From Candidatus Thiodiazotropha sp. (ex Monitilora ramsayi) (GTDB taxonomy: Bacteria; Pseudomonadota; Gammaproteobacteria; Chromatiales; Chromatiaceae), in assembly GCA_025655575.1 (NCBI GenBank), contig JAHXIP010000008.1, positions 1-64,000 of the forward strand: a stretch of 64,000 bases of DNA. The letters are read 5' to 3'. Shown one piece after another: positions 48,662 to 57,685 of the stretch. The position numbers and the translations under genes were made by a program. The notes beneath the pieces were generated by a model that made no database searches, had not been told where the DNA came from, and saw only the letters and a list, made by a program, of their open reading frames with translations. Numbering within the stretch: the first letter of the stretch is position 1; each line of letters starts with the position of its first letter.

Positions 48662-49003
48662 ATGCCCAAGCGTTCACCCTTCCACAGTATTCTTTTCATG
48701 ACCGGCCTGCTCATTGTCACCCTCTTGGCAAGCGGTTGTTCTACTACTCCGAAGAGTGACCAGCCAGAAGATCCTCAAGCAATCATGGAACAAGCCCACA
48801 AGGCCTACGCCAGTCAGGATTACAAGCGAGTTTTCCAGCTGGTATTTCCGTTGGCGGCTGCGGGGAATGACCAGGCCCAATACACCTTAGGGTACCTATA
48901 TTTCCATGGGCTGGGTATTGAAAAGAGTGAGCGCCAGGCGATGAACTGGATCCAGCGGGCGGCCGCTCAGGGAAACAAGAAGGCGTTACATGCTTTGAAA
49001 TAG
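48662..49003 (+). CDS. Sel1-repeat lipoprotein at the end of the type II secretion operon
   Basis: A 113-residue protein with a signal peptide ending in the lipobox LASGC (Cys26) and then two Sel1/TPR-like repeats (VFPLAAAGNDQAQYTLGYLY, GIEKSERQAMNWIQRAAAQG). It starts 4 bases after gspF and so is probably expressed with the secretion genes. The residue after Cys is Ser, which fits outer-membrane sorting. TPR-type lipoproteins such as PilF act as pilotins for secretins in related systems, so it could assist GspD, but no such partner is proven. Otherwise function unknown. Confidence 0.8.
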   Translation: MPKRSPFHSILFMTGLLIVTLLASGCSTTPKSDQPEDPQAIMEQAHKAYASQDYKRVFQLVFPLAAAGNDQAQYTLGYLYFHGLGIEKSERQAMNWIQRAAAQGNKKALHALK

Positions 49004-49031
49004 CTATGCGCCGGAGCCTTGCTTAGTACGA

Positions 49032-49790
49032 CTATGAGGTTACGGCTTTTTTGAAACCCAGCAGAGATTTGGTCAACAACCAAATAAAACTGAGATTGGT
49101 GAAAAGATAACGCTTCCAGAGCCGGCCTGGCTCCTGCTTGACCCGATAGAGCCATTCAAGTCCCAACTTCTGCCAACTCTCAGGCGCTCGCTCCACTTTT
49201 CCCGCATAGACATCGAATGAGCCACCCACACCGTGGCAGACCGGCACATCCATATACGTCATCCACTTTGCAAGAAAACGCTCTTTTTTAGGGGATGTCA
49301 TGGCCACAAGCAGAATATCAGCCTTGGAATTTTTCACCGCATCAGCAACCGATTGGGCTTCATCCTCTGAATAGTAGCCATGGTGTCTGCCGGCCAGTGT
49401 CAGCCCTGGATAATCTCTCGCGATATTCTCTTCAACTGTTTTTGAAATCTCTTCTGTAGCGCCCAGGCAATAGACCCTGTAGCCACGCTCGTTTCCCCGC
49501 TCAAACATGCCGAACATGATATCGATACCGGCAACCCTTTCAGGCAGTGGTGTACGCAGTAAGCGACTGGCCCAAACTACGGCGGCACCGTCGGCAAGAA
49601 TAATATCGGATGAGAGGACAGCTTCCCTCAGGGAAGGGTCCTTATCCATATTGACTACCTTGGCTGCATTAATGACACCGATTTGGAGTGGCGTTTTTGA
49701 TTGGATGGCCTCATCCACTTGATCGAGCGTCTCAGACATCGTCAACGCTTCGACAGGAATACCAAATAAATCGACCACTTTCTTGTTCAT
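49032..49790 (-). CDS. WecG/TagA/CpsF family glycosyltransferase
   Basis: A 252-residue GT26-type glycosyltransferase that adds a sugar, often N-acetylmannosamine or its uronic acid, to a lipid-linked intermediate. The pattern is ALTMSETLDQVDEAIQSKTP, INAAKVVNMDKDP, ADGAAVVWASRLL (metal-binding Asp), VYCLGATEE and GVGGSFDVYAGKVERAP, LGLEWLYRVKQEPGRLWKRY. It probably works with the sugar transferase that lies 33 bases upstream in the same direction. Confidence 0.9.
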   Translation of the reverse strand: MNKKVVDLFGIPVEALTMSETLDQVDEAIQSKTPLQIGVINAAKVVNMDKDPSLREAVLSSDIILADGAAVVWASRLLRTPLPERVAGIDIMFGMFERGNERGYRVYCLGATEEISKTVEENIARDYPGLTLAGRHHGYYSEDEAQSVADAVKNSKADILLVAMTSPKKERFLAKWMTYMDVPVCHGVGGSFDVYAGKVERAPESWQKLGLEWLYRVKQEPGRLWKRYLFTNLSFIWLLTKSLLGFKKAVTS

Positions 49791-49823
49791 TCTTCTGTTC
49801 TCGTCAATGCCTGTGCTGTGTTA

Positions 49824-51257
49824 TTACACAGCCCCGCTTCCCTTCAATACAACCGGAATCGTCAGAAACAGGATCTTAAAATCCATCCACAGATTCCACT
49901 CATCGATATACTTCAGATCAAGTTCCAACCATTTCTCGAAAGAGAGGTTACTGCGTCCTGATATCTGCCAGATACAAGTCAAGCCAGGTTTTACACTAAA
50001 CCGTTTGCGTTGTATGCCCCGGTCGAAAAGCTCCACATCACGCTGGGACATGGGCCTGGGACCGACCAGACTCATATGCCCTCGAATGACATTCAGTAAT
50101 TGAGGCAGTTCATCCAGACTGGTTTTTCGAAGGAAGTGTCCAACTTTGGTAATTCTTGGATCTTTAGCGATCTTGAAATTCGGCCCTTCGGCCTCATTCA
50201 GGTGCTCGATCTCTTTGAGTTTTGCTTCTGCATCCACAACCATAGAGCGAAACTTCAACATGGGAAACAGGCGCTTGCGCAATCCAACCCGTTCCTGCAC
50301 AAATAAGATAGGTCCACCGTCATCAATCTTAATCGCCAATGCAATCAGTCCCATCAGTGGCAATATAAGAGGCATGGCTGCCAGAACGATAGCCAAATCC
50401 ATGAGCCTTTTAATTAGCAGCATCTTTTCATTTTGCGCTACCGGATCGAAAGTCAGCAGTGGTATACCATCCATCTCCACCATCTGCATGCGCGCGACCT
50501 GCAGATCGAATACATCCGCCATAAAACGGAAACGAACCCCCTGCTCCTCGCAGGCACTAACAATCTCCTCCATAAAGCTGAGGCTACTTCGGGGAACCGC
50601 CAGTATGACCTCATCGACGACTTGGCTGGTCAATATCTTTTCGATCTCATGTACGGTACCCAGCACTTTGCCCTCGAGTACCGGCTCACCGACCTGCTCG
50701 GATTCAGTATCCATATAACCCAGAATATGGATACCCCACTCATTATGGAGATTGAGCATTTCAGTCAAGCGTTTTGCCCTGCGTCCGGTCCCAATAATCA
50801 GGACTTTGAGATAATTCTCACCCTTCTGCACCGATCTTCTGAAATACCACCAAATTAGTCCTCCACGGACGACTACCATTACCAGGATACTCAACAGTGA
50901 AAACCCGATCAGAAAAGAACGACTGACAAAATCGACTTTGAGAAAAAAGAGTATCCCAACCAACACTGCAAGGCTGATGACAAACGCCTTGACGACCATA
51001 TAGGCGTATTTGGCGAGAGAGACAACCCTGAGTCCCTGATAGGCACCGAATCGGGTCAGAAAATAACCCAACGGAACACCTAAAATTGGCAATAACGCCA
51101 CATGTGCAGCCAGACCTGTGCTGGATTCCAGACCTAAATACTGACGTGTCCGGTATACCAGCAGCAGCACCAACAAAGTTAATAGAACATCAAGAAGAAA
51201 CAGCAACCTGCTGATCTCTCGAGACTTCTCATCAAAAAGATACCCGGACTTTATCAT
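49824..51257 (-). CDS. Exopolysaccharide polyprenyl-phosphate sugar transferase
   Basis: A 477-residue membrane enzyme of the polyisoprenyl-phosphate hexose-1-phosphate transferase family. Four membrane helices occupy the first 130 residues, followed by a Rossmann-like CoA-binding part (LIIGTGRRAKRLTEML) and the catalytic domain with PLILPLMGLIALAIKIDDGGPILFVQERVGLRK, LPQLLNVIRGHMSLVGPRPM and KPGLTCIWQISGRS. It starts exopolysaccharide synthesis by loading the first sugar onto undecaprenyl phosphate. It fits the neighbouring export and kinase genes, which lie across the secretion operon. Confidence 0.93.
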   Translation of the reverse strand: MIKSGYLFDEKSREISRLLFLLDVLLTLLVLLLVYRTRQYLGLESSTGLAAHVALLPILGVPLGYFLTRFGAYQGLRVVSLAKYAYMVVKAFVISLAVLVGILFFLKVDFVSRSFLIGFSLLSILVMVVVRGGLIWWYFRRSVQKGENYLKVLIIGTGRRAKRLTEMLNLHNEWGIHILGYMDTESEQVGEPVLEGKVLGTVHEIEKILTSQVVDEVILAVPRSSLSFMEEIVSACEEQGVRFRFMADVFDLQVARMQMVEMDGIPLLTFDPVAQNEKMLLIKRLMDLAIVLAAMPLILPLMGLIALAIKIDDGGPILFVQERVGLRKRLFPMLKFRSMVVDAEAKLKEIEHLNEAEGPNFKIAKDPRITKVGHFLRKTSLDELPQLLNVIRGHMSLVGPRPMSQRDVELFDRGIQRKRFSVKPGLTCIWQISGRSNLSFEKWLELDLKYIDEWNLWMDFKILFLTIPVVLKGSGAV

Positions 51258-51338
51258 CTATTTAAAGTAGTCAATTTTGTTACTTATTACTTGATTATTA
51301 ATGAGATCACATCGGCAGATGCGGCACTAACTTGACGC

Positions 51339-52724
51339 TTAAATCACCTTGGAAAAACTGCCTTTAGATGCTTTCGTATCGAGATAAGCATCAAACTGCA
51401 TACAGATGTTGCGGATAAGCAGGCGGCCTTTTGGCTGTACATGGATGGAATTCTCACTGATTTCCACAAGTCCATCGTCCTGCATACCCTTGAAATTTCC
51501 CATTTCACCGGCGAAATAGTCCGCAAAACTTATCTGCCATTTTTTCTCAATATCCGCCATTGTCAGTGAAAAATTACAGATCAGCTGTGTGATAACATCC
51601 CGGCGAATCAGGTCATCCCGATTGAGCTTGATGCCTTTGAAGACCGGCAGTCTGCCACTGTCGATCCTCTCGTAGTACTCATCCAGGGAACGCATGTTCT
51701 GTGCATAGCTGGGACCGACCATGCCAATGGACGTAGCACCCAATCCGATCAGATCACAATCCGCATGTGTCGAGTAGCCCTGAAAATTCCTGTAAAGCGT
51801 GCCCTCTTTCTGTGCCAGCACCAACTCATCCTCAGGCTTGGCGAAATGGTCCATACCGACATAGACATAACCTGCATCCGATAGCTTTTCTATCGTCATT
51901 TGGAGAATATCCAGTTTCTCCTGAGGTGGTGGCAGTTCATCTTCGTTGATACGCCGCTGCGGCTTAAAGCGTGTAGGCAAGTGCGCATAATTGAAGACTG
52001 ACAATCTGTCGGGATCGACCTCCAGGATTTCATCCAAGGTACCGGAGAAGCTCTCCACGGTCTGGAAAGGCAGACCATAGATCAGGTCGATACTGGTAGA
52101 ACGGAAACCCTCATCCCTTGCCGCCTGCAACACAGAGAGGGTCTCTTGCTTAGTCTGGATACGGTTGACCGCCTTTTGCACCTTTTCGTCAAAATCCTGA
52201 ACGCCCAGGCTCATGCGGTTGAAACCTAGCTCGCGGAGCAACTTGATCGTGTCTCCTTTAGCCTCTCTGGGGTCTATCTCTATGGAGTATTCCCCAGTGT
52301 CATCATCCAGCAGTGTGAAGTACTTACGCGTCTGAGCCACTAGCTCACGCATCTCCGCATGACTGATGAAGGTTGGCGTTCCCCCTCCCCAGTGGAGCTG
52401 AGTCACAACTCGGGTATTATCGACCAGTTCAGACTGCATTCTCAGCTCTTCATAGACTCTGGCCAGATAGTCGGCAGCCATACTTCTGTCCTTGGTTGCC
52501 ACCTTGTTACAGGCGCAGTAGAAGCAGATGGTGTCGCAGAACGGTATATGAAAGTAGAGCGACAACGGACTGCCTGTTGCATTGCTCTCCCGGACAATCT
52601 GTTTATATGCCGCTTCGCCGAAACTCTCATCAAACTGCACAGCAGTAGGATATGAGGTGTAACGCGGTCCACTCTGGTCATACTTGGAGATCAAGCCAAG
52701 ATCGAAAAGTGTCGAATGATCCAT
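51339..52724 (-). CDS. hemN: Oxygen-independent coproporphyrinogen III oxidase
   Basis: A 461-residue radical-SAM enzyme that converts coproporphyrinogen III to protoporphyrinogen IX without oxygen, in heme synthesis. The iron-sulfur ligands are Cys63, Cys67 and Cys70 (FCDTICFYCACNK), with an extra Cys that is typical of true HemN; HWGGGTPTFIS and QDFDEKVQKAVNR are the SAM-binding parts, and the C-terminal domain matches HemN rather than HemW. No FNR box is clear upstream. Confidence 0.95.
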   Translation of the reverse strand: MDHSTLFDLGLISKYDQSGPRYTSYPTAVQFDESFGEAAYKQIVRESNATGSPLSLYFHIPFCDTICFYCACNKVATKDRSMAADYLARVYEELRMQSELVDNTRVVTQLHWGGGTPTFISHAEMRELVAQTRKYFTLLDDDTGEYSIEIDPREAKGDTIKLLRELGFNRMSLGVQDFDEKVQKAVNRIQTKQETLSVLQAARDEGFRSTSIDLIYGLPFQTVESFSGTLDEILEVDPDRLSVFNYAHLPTRFKPQRRINEDELPPPQEKLDILQMTIEKLSDAGYVYVGMDHFAKPEDELVLAQKEGTLYRNFQGYSTHADCDLIGLGATSIGMVGPSYAQNMRSLDEYYERIDSGRLPVFKGIKLNRDDLIRRDVITQLICNFSLTMADIEKKWQISFADYFAGEMGNFKGMQDDGLVEISENSIHVQPKGRLLIRNICMQFDAYLDTKASKGSFSKVI

Positions 52725-52769
52725 AATGTCATGTTCTCTTAAGGAATTTTGATTTCCTCTCGTGGAAAA

Positions 52770-53087
52770 TCAGTCGGAATCCACATCGATTCCCTTTCGG
52801 TGGGTCTCATTGATCTGGCGCAGCAGGATGGCAAAGGGAATATCCTCACCATGACGGTTGACCAGTTCTATGAAAGCTAGGTCTTCCCGGCCGAAATGGT
52901 ACTCGCCATCCACCATTGATTGCTGCAGGGCTTTGATGGTCTGCTCGAGAGGCTCCAGAAATGTCGGATAACGCCCCAACTCTTCCATTTGAAAATCATA
53001 GCAGTCCCTCAGGTCATCAACCTCGAAGACAGCTTGCTTAACCCACTCGACATACTCTTCTGCGCTACGGGCGCGTTGTAAACTCAT
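52770..53087 (-). CDS. Hypothetical 105-residue protein downstream of prmB
   Basis: The product is acidic and helical (RARSAEEYVEWVKQAVFEVD, YDFQMEELGRYPTFLEPLEQ, EDLAFIELVNRHGEDIPFAI), with no membrane segment or Cys cluster apart from one Cys. I place the start at ATG 53087, which has GGAAAAGAG in front; the longer frame begins with a TTG directly after the prmB stop. It lies 51 bases after prmB in the same direction, so the two are probably one operon. I do not recognise a family. Confidence 0.7.
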   Translation of the reverse strand: MSLQRARSAEEYVEWVKQAVFEVDDLRDCYDFQMEELGRYPTFLEPLEQTIKALQQSMVDGEYHFGREDLAFIELVNRHGEDIPFAILLRQINETHRKGIDVDSD

Positions 53088-53138
53088 CTCTTTTCCACAC
53101 TCTCTATGCTCAATTTGATGCCCAAAAGGACTGCTCAA

Positions 53139-54032
53139 TCAGATGCTATCGGTATATTGTGCCAGATCCTCTGCCCTCAACAGAAACACCCCATCACCCC
53201 CTTTTGCAAAATCCAGCCATACGAAGGGCATATTAGGGTAGGTATCCTGCAGCAATGACGCGGTATTACCCACTTCGACAATAAGAATTCCGTCAGGTGC
53301 GAGATATTGGGGCGCATCCCTTAATATCCGTTTCACAATATCCAGGCCGTCTTCTTCGGCATGCAGCGCCAGAGTGGGTTCATGTCGATACTCCTGGGGA
53401 AGACCAGCCATCTCTTCTGCTCCCACGTAGGGCGGGTTTGAGATGATGAGATCATACCTCGTTGAGTCGAGGGAGTTGAAAAGATCCGATTGAATGGCAT
53501 GAACTCGGTCGGAAAGGCCATATTCCTGAATATTTTCCTCACTTACCGCCAGTGCTTGCGTTGAAATATCAACCAGATCGACTTGGCTATCGGGGAGGTA
53601 GACTGCTGTTGCAATCCCAATGCATCCACCACCACAACAAAGGTCCAGCACACGCCCAACATGCTCTGCATCGAGCCAGGGAGAGAAACCGCCTTCTATC
53701 AGCTCAGCCATGGGGGATCGCGGGATCAGCACATGAGAATTGACGGTGAACCTCAGTCCGGCAAACCAGGCTTCTCCTGTCAGATAGGGCAGTGGAAATC
53801 TTTTCTCAATACGCTGATGAATCAGACCGAGCACGCAATCGCACTCTTCCGCTGTCAGTCGGCTCTGAAACCAGCTGGCATGGAGATCATGGGGAAGATG
53901 CAGTGCGTAGAGGACCAGGGCCGCTGCTTCATCTATAGCATTGTCAGTGCCATGCCCAAAAAAGAGCCCCGCTTCATTAAATCGACTGGCGCCCCAGCGA
54001 ATAAAGTCCGAGATGGTGGATAGTGACTGCAA
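53139..54032 (-). CDS. prmB: Ribosomal protein uL3 glutamine N5-methyltransferase
   Basis: A 297-residue SAM-dependent methyltransferase. VLDLCCGGGCIGIATA (motif I, near residue 130) and the catalytic ISNPPYVGAEEMAGLP (motif IV) mark the HemK/PrmB family; PHDLHASWFQSRLTAEEC and HVLIPRSPMAELI favour PrmB over PrmC. PrmB methylates the Gln of the GGQ-like site in ribosomal protein uL3. First gene of a short minus-strand unit. Confidence 0.93.
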   Translation of the reverse strand: MQSLSTISDFIRWGASRFNEAGLFFGHGTDNAIDEAAALVLYALHLPHDLHASWFQSRLTAEECDCVLGLIHQRIEKRFPLPYLTGEAWFAGLRFTVNSHVLIPRSPMAELIEGGFSPWLDAEHVGRVLDLCCGGGCIGIATAVYLPDSQVDLVDISTQALAVSEENIQEYGLSDRVHAIQSDLFNSLDSTRYDLIISNPPYVGAEEMAGLPQEYRHEPTLALHAEEDGLDIVKRILRDAPQYLAPDGILIVEVGNTASLLQDTYPNMPFVWLDFAKGGDGVFLLRAEDLAQYTDSI

Positions 54033-54134
54033 TGATGGCGTTCCGATCCGTAAAACGGCCCATCATAGCCCATTTGAGGAGGCAGTCATAATACACTTAT
54101 ACGTCTTGTAGAAAGCATCCATGGGATAAAAACA

Positions 54135-54164
54135 TAAAAAACGGCGGCTGTATTCAGCCGCCGT
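54135..54164 (-). terminator. Terminator of iscR
   Basis: ACGGCGGCTG and CAGCCGCCGT form a 10-bp stem with a TATT loop (54141-54164), followed on the minus strand by six T. It lies just after the iscR stop and before the prmB start region. Confidence 0.85.
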
Positions 54165-54190
54165 CTAGATGCAATATTTTGCTTGATGAA

Positions 54191-54655
54191 TCAGGCAGCC
54201 TGAGAATCAGAGGAGGCAACAACCGTCAGCTTCTCTTCCTCATCCTTCTTGCCCAGATTCCGTCTCACCAGATCACCCAGAGAGATATCGGCGAGGAAAT
54301 TAAAAATCTCAGTACTTAAGTCGTCCCACAACGTGTGTGTGAGGCAGCGTGCACCGCCACTGCAGTTCTGGCGTCCACCACAGCGGGTAAACTCAACCCA
54401 CTCATCCACAGCACAGATGATATTTGCGATGGAGATATCATCAGCACTCTTGCCAAGATAGTAACCACCACCAGGCCCCCGTACACCGCGCACCAGCTCT
54501 TTAGTTCTCAGTGCAGCAAACAGTTGCTCCAGATAGGAAAGCGAAATGCCCTGGTTTTCTGAAATCTCTGCCAGCGTTACAGGACCATTCTTGCCGTTCA
54601 GGGCCAGATCCAACATTGCCGTAACCGCGTAGCGACCTTTAGTTGATAATCTCAT
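54191..54655 (-). CDS. iscR: IscR-like Rrf2 family iron-sulfur regulator
   Basis: A 154-residue Rrf2-family repressor. The N-terminal [19 protein letters not shown] and recognition helix ([20 protein letters not shown]) match IscR. The cluster ligands fall at Cys92, Cys98 and Cys104 ([13 protein letters not shown]), the same positions as in E. coli IscR, so it probably senses the [2Fe-2S] state. Unusually, no iscSUA genes follow; it ends in its own terminator. Start ATG 54655 is used; the frame is open ten residues further. Its promoter contains a near-palindromic site, which suggests autoregulation. Confidence 0.92.
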   Translation of the reverse strand: MRLSTKGRYAVTAMLDLALNGKNGPVTLAEISENQGISLSYLEQLFAALRTKELVRGVRGPGGGYYLGKSADDISIANIICAVDEWVEFTRCGGRQNCSGGARCLTHTLWDDLSTEIFNFLADISLGDLVRRNLGKKDEEEKLTVVASSDSQAA

Positions 54656-54709
54656 TTCTGCATCTCCAAATAGTTTTGAAAGCATTTCCTACTAAATCAC
54701 TTGGTAATT

Positions 54710-54738
54710 AGACTAGATTAACTCAGTAATTTAGTCAA
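54710..54738 (-). promoter_or_regulatory. iscR promoter overlapping an Rrf2-type operator
   Basis: On the minus strand a -35 TTGACT (54733-54738) and -10 TAGTCT (54710-54715) are 17 bases apart. Between and over them lies a 24-bp imperfect inverted repeat on the plus strand, ACTAGATTA-N6-TAATTTAGT (54712-54735), with only one mismatch in 9-bp arms. The placement would let a dimer block RNA polymerase. Confidence 0.6.
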
Positions 54739-54812
54739 CTTTTTATTGGATAAAATTCATTTTATTGTGGAAATCATCATTATTGACTTTTAATACAGTA
54801 ACTTAGCGACTA

Positions 54813-55955
54813 CTACCTCTCCCTATCAAAGCTATATGGGGAATGCAGTAGGAGTGATTGTTTGTACTCATGGATCGCCTGACGCTCCCGCTGAAGGAAT
54901 GAGGCAATGCCTGCACTGAATTGTGGATCGGCTATCCAATGGTAGGAACGTGTCAGAATGGGTAAAAAGCCTCGCCATATCTTGTGCTCGCCCTGAGCGC
55001 CCGGCTCGAATCTGCTAATCCGGTGTGAAATGGCGTATTCAATCCCTTGATAGTAGCAGGCCTCGAAGTGCAGACTATCTCGATTTGAGATCCCCCCCCA
55101 GTGCCGTCCGTAGAGCGCCGACCTACCGCGATAGAGTAATGCCCCTGCAACACACTGTTCAGCTTCATAGGCCAGAACCAGAATCACCTGACTTCCGAGA
55201 CTCTTGCCGATATCTCTAAAAAAACCGGTATTCAATGTCGGCAGGCTATATCTCTCTTCAAAGGTCTTGGTGTAAAAGTTAGAGAATGTGTGCCATTCTG
55301 CTTCTGTTACATCAGGTCCATGCACAACACGAAATGTAATACCCGCATCAAAGACCTTACGTCTCTCCCTGCGGATGTTTTTTCGCCGTTTTGCTGTAAG
55401 TGCACCAAGGAAATCAGCGAAATCGCCATATCCTGGATTCTCCCAATGAAACTGTACATCCAGGCGCTCCATCATGCCGGCGGATTTTAGCAGTTCACCC
55501 TCCTCTCCCGTGGTAAAAAGCCAGTGCATGGAAGAGAGACCCATTTCCCTGGCCAATCGAAGCGTCTCTGTCACCAGCGTGTATCTGACAGCAGTTGTAT
55601 CAACCTCAGGATCCACCAGTAAACGCTCACCCAACGCTGGGGTATAGGGCATGGCGCTGATCAGCTTCGGGTAGTAGTGCAGACCGTTTCGCTGATAGGC
55701 TTCAGCCCAGGCATGGTCGAAGACAAACTCTCCGTATGAGTTGGATTTGATATAGAGTGGGGATATACCAATGATACGTCCCCTCTGGCTGACTGTTAGG
55801 TGTCTGGGTAACCAACCAAATTGCGGACCGACGCAATTGTTGCGTTCAAGCGCGGCATGGAACTCATGCTTTAAAAACGGATTCTCGTCCCGAACAAGCC
55901 TATTCCATGCATTTGGGCTGATCTCTTCAATACTGTGATGGAACTGTGCCTGCAT
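54813..55955 (-). CDS. FemAB/GNAT-like acyltransferase, COG3146 (DUF482) family
   Basis: A 380-residue protein related to FemAB/GNAT acyltransferases, called peptidogalycan biosynthesis protein in some databases. Conserved stretches are NPFLKHEFHAALE, PLYIKSNSYGEFVFDHAWA, the central RKNIRRERRKVFDAGITFR, and the C-terminal LHFEACYYQGIEYAI and RFEPGAQGEHKIWRGF. The acceptor is unknown. It lies on its own between iscR and an antiporter gene. Confidence 0.85.
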   Translation of the reverse strand: MQAQFHHSIEEISPNAWNRLVRDENPFLKHEFHAALERNNCVGPQFGWLPRHLTVSQRGRIIGISPLYIKSNSYGEFVFDHAWAEAYQRNGLHYYPKLISAMPYTPALGERLLVDPEVDTTAVRYTLVTETLRLAREMGLSSMHWLFTTGEEGELLKSAGMMERLDVQFHWENPGYGDFADFLGALTAKRRKNIRRERRKVFDAGITFRVVHGPDVTEAEWHTFSNFYTKTFEERYSLPTLNTGFFRDIGKSLGSQVILVLAYEAEQCVAGALLYRGRSALYGRHWGGISNRDSLHFEACYYQGIEYAISHRISRFEPGAQGEHKIWRGFLPILTRSYHWIADPQFSAGIASFLQRERQAIHEYKQSLLLHSPYSFDRER

Positions 55956-56117
55956 TCTGTTTTGCCTGCCGCAATCGGTTTTAACAAAACTAGTGGAATG
56001 CGTACCTTCGGTAAACAGATGAATGATGGGTATTTAGGGAAGCTCTCGACAATTTGTTAGCCTGGCACCTTAGTAGTGGCGGCCATGCAGCAAGACACAT
56101 TTAGTGTTTCCCTTGCG

Positions 56118-57365
56118 CTATCGAACGGCAGGCCTACCGTTGACATAACGCTCATCAGGTAGCGCCATGTCTTCTCCAAAACGGACATAAAACCACTTGA
56201 GAGCAAAAGGCGAAAGAAGCGTCGTCAAGGCGATCACAATAACCATGCCTGCATAAACTTCCATATTGAAAATACCGGTAGAGCGCCCCAGTTCCGCAAA
56301 AATCAGACCTACCTCACCTCTTGGAACCATAGCCAGCCCGATGGCTATACGCTGTTGAATACTGGTCTTGATCAGCATTGCACCTGCAAACTTGGCCAAC
56401 ACGGCGACAATGAAGAAGCTCACAGCAAATGCCCAGATAAAAGGTGATGACCAATCGATTTCCCTCAAACTCAGCGAGAGTCCTACCGTGACAAAAAAGA
56501 TTGGGCTGAAGATATAGACGATTGGGTTCATCTGAACCTCGATACGGCCGGCAAACTTTCGATCTGTATGCAATGCGACACCAAACGGTAGGAAAAAGCG
56601 CCGTGACAGTGCCAGTCCTGCAGCAAAGCCTCCCAAAAGTTCAGGCGCACCCACCACGTGAGCCAACCAGGCAAAGAAAAGCACAAGGGAGATGATTGTC
56701 GTGGGAATGAGTCCTGGGATATCCGAATAGTTATCGATCCGACGGATCAATAGCGAGATCATGTTGGCAGCAATCGGTGCCAGCAGAAAAAAAAGCAATA
56801 TAAAGGTCAGTACCTTACTCACATTAACGACACTCACCCCTCCACTCACGGAGAACTCATAGAGTATCGCAAGCAGTATCACGCCCATCACATCGTCGAT
56901 CACAGCAGCACCCAGGACGACTTCACCCTCCCTTTCGTGCTGACGATTGAGATCACTGAGCACCCTGATGGTGATACCGATACTGGTGGCTGTGAGTGTG
57001 CCTCCGATGAAAAGAGAGACCAGACCGGAAAGACCGAAAACCCAATAACCCAGCGCAAATCCACTGATCAGAGGCATCACAAACCCGCCCAATGCAACGA
57101 TCAGGGACTGTCTGCCAGCATAGATAAGACGACGGATATCGGTCTCGATACCCACCTTAAAAAGCAACAGGATGATGCCTATCTCAGCGAGAAGCTGAAT
57201 TGTGGTGGTGGGTTCTATCCACCCCAGCAGACTGGGTCCCAACAACACACCGGCCATCAGTTCGCCTATCACTGCCGGCACCTGAAAGCGCACTGCAATT
57301 TCTGCCATCAGCCGTGAGGCTATTAAAATAAGCAGAAGATGGAGCAAAAAGGTATGAGTATCCAC
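56118..57365 (-). CDS. Cation:proton antiporter (CPA family)
   Basis: A 415-residue membrane protein with about 12 hydrophobic helices. PAVIGELMAGVLLGPSLLG (residues 30-48) and GIILLLFKVGIETDIRR are signatures of Kef/NhaP-type antiporters; AAVIDDVMGVILLAI carries the paired Asp residues used for ion exchange. There is no C-terminal TrkA-N domain, so it is a simple Na+/H+ or K+/H+ exchanger. Ion specificity is not predictable. The gene is followed downstream by 161 empty bases. Confidence 0.9.
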   Translation of the reverse strand: MDTHTFLLHLLLILIASRLMAEIAVRFQVPAVIGELMAGVLLGPSLLGWIEPTTTIQLLAEIGIILLLFKVGIETDIRRLIYAGRQSLIVALGGFVMPLISGFALGYWVFGLSGLVSLFIGGTLTATSIGITIRVLSDLNRQHEREGEVVLGAAVIDDVMGVILLAILYEFSVSGGVSVVNVSKVLTFILLFFLLAPIAANMISLLIRRIDNYSDIPGLIPTTIISLVLFFAWLAHVVGAPELLGGFAAGLALSRRFFLPFGVALHTDRKFAGRIEVQMNPIVYIFSPIFFVTVGLSLSLREIDWSSPFIWAFAVSFFIVAVLAKFAGAMLIKTSIQQRIAIGLAMVPRGEVGLIFAELGRSTGIFNMEVYAGMVIVIALTTLLSPFALKWFYVRFGEDMALPDERYVNGRPAVR

Positions 57366-57563
57366 AGCAGCCCGATTCCTCTTTGCTAGGGAAATCAGAC
57401 CCTTGCCGTAGTAGACATGAGGATCGTCATGCCCAAAAACACTACTTGGCTAAGAGTTTACGTTAAAGCGTGAAGAAATGATTTGATCCGGGACAGTCAC
57501 TGTTTCGATTTTCAACAACTGGAGCAAATCGCAGCAAGTGCACTGAAAAGCCATCTCAAGACT

Positions 57564-57650
57564 TGGTGCCCGGGGCCGGAATCGAACCGGCACGACCCAA
57601 GGGTCGAGAGATTTTAAGTCTCTTGCGTCTACCAATTTCGCCACCCGGGC
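57564..57650 (-). tRNA. tRNA-Leu (anticodon TAA)
   Basis: An 87-base tRNA with long variable arm, read on the minus strand. The acceptor stem GCCCGGG pairs with CCCGGGC, the anticodon loop is ACTTAAAAT with anticodon TAA, the T arm contains GGTTCGAATCC and the CCA end is encoded. It reads UUA codons. Confidence 0.97.
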
Positions 57651-57685
57651 AGGGATCGGCTAGCAATAGATTGTTGCAAGGGGAA

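Noticed and set aside
49004..49031. Terminator between the Sel1 lipoprotein and the WecG-type gene
   Set aside because: There is only a 4-bp stem (AGCC/GGCT) with a long loop before a T-run, which is not a convincing terminator.
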